Shown: positions 5,486 through 5,614 of the stretch, in pieces
Position numbering within the stretch: position 1 is the stretch's first letter
Layout: every line of letters starts with the position of its first letter
Origin: Nitrososphaeria archaeon
GTDB taxonomy: Archaea; Thermoproteota; Nitrososphaeria; Conexivisphaerales; UBA164
Length of the DNA stretch: 5,614 bases
Reading direction: 5' to 3'
Assembly: GCA_029775955.1 (NCBI GenBank)
Contig: JARVJW010000127.1
Location: 1-5,614, forward strand
The notes under the pieces: generated by a model
What the model was told of the DNA's origin: nothing
Database searches by the model: none
What the model saw: only the letters and a program-made list of their open reading frames with translations
Made by a program: the position numbers and the translations under genes

Positions 5486-5610
5486 GGTCATCGTGGCTGT
5501 TTCTAACCCAGCACAGTTACGAGTTTTTTAAAGTTAACAGGGATCCAATTTATGTTGTGGAAGAAGAAATTATGGCTCACTATAAGCTTAAAGCTGTTTA
5601 TGTAAAATAA
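5485..5610 (+). pseudogene. Possible severed C-terminus of an unidentified protein
   Basis: A plus-strand frame is open from a stop at 5482 to TAA at 5608. Its later part reads FFKVNRDPIYVVEEEIMAHY (5524-5583) then KLKAVYVK. It is A+T-rich, with a mixed charged and hydrophobic pattern like native genes rather than insertion-sequence debris. No start codon lies upstream of the internal ATG at 5572, so it would be the last 40 or so codons of a gene whose front was removed, probably when the tnpB element inserted or by deletion beside it. I do not recognise the family. It could also be a chance frame. Confidence 0.35.
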
Positions 5611-5614
5611 AAAA

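Larger units (their letters stand above)
4340..5487 (-). mobile_element. Decayed IS200/IS605-type (tnpB-only) insertion element
   Basis: A G+C-richer block between the DUF655 promoter and the right-edge reading frame. It contains a minus-strand tnpB pseudogene, a TATA-like box before it, and a hairpin after it. No tnpA (Y1 transposase) is present, as in tnpB-only (IS1341-like) elements. IS200/IS605 elements lack terminal inverted repeats and target duplications, so both ends here are estimates: the right end just past the hairpin, the left end near 5487 where the A+T-rich plus-strand reading frame begins. Confidence 0.65.

Overview
The window reads as an A+T-rich archaeal chromosome segment, most likely Thermoplasmata-like (lineage inferred, moderate confidence). 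The archaeal signs are a DUF655/COG1491 putative RNA-binding protein, a small single-ACT-domain protein of the UPF0237 type, and TATA-like boxes about 24-28 nt upstream of start codons with no leader. That spacing implies leaderless transcripts. Three of the five intact genes (kdpC, thiL, the DUF655 gene) have TTG as their only or best start; the other two use ATG.

All five intact genes are on the minus strand. They form two native blocks separated by decayed, visibly G+C-richer insertion-sequence DNA. Block A (1497 down to 36) holds a nucleoside-phosphorylase-like protein whose usual active-site residues are largely missing, then kdpC (K+-ATPase C subunit) overlapping it by 11 bp, then the ACT-domain gene behind its own putative promoter. 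Block B (4209 down to 2695) is a two-gene unit: the DUF655 protein, and 3 nt later thiamine-monophosphate kinase (thiL).

Between the blocks (1541-2473) lies a dead DDE insertion sequence with perfect 15-bp terminal inverted repeats and a frameshifted, stop-riddled transposase on the plus strand. It stops about 15 bp upstream of the phosphorylase-like gene's TATA-like box. The next 220 bp (2474-2694) hold no gene, but resemble the 3' end of an IS200/IS605 tnpB element running up to the thiL stop codon. Upstream of block B (about 4340-5487) is a second dead element: a minus-strand tnpB pseudogene in which the RuvC-I, RuvC-II and zinc-ribbon pieces can be read in different frames. A perfect 8-bp-stem hairpin follows its 3' end. 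I see no gene in 4254-4339. The right edge (5485-5610, plus strand) carries an open A+T-rich reading frame that looks like the severed C-terminus of an unidentified protein.

I found no convincing rRNA, tRNA or CRISPR array. The points most worth following are the orphan kdpC coupled to a probably inactive nucleoside-phosphorylase homologue, and two insertion elements whose ends or RNA-like structures are better preserved than their proteins.
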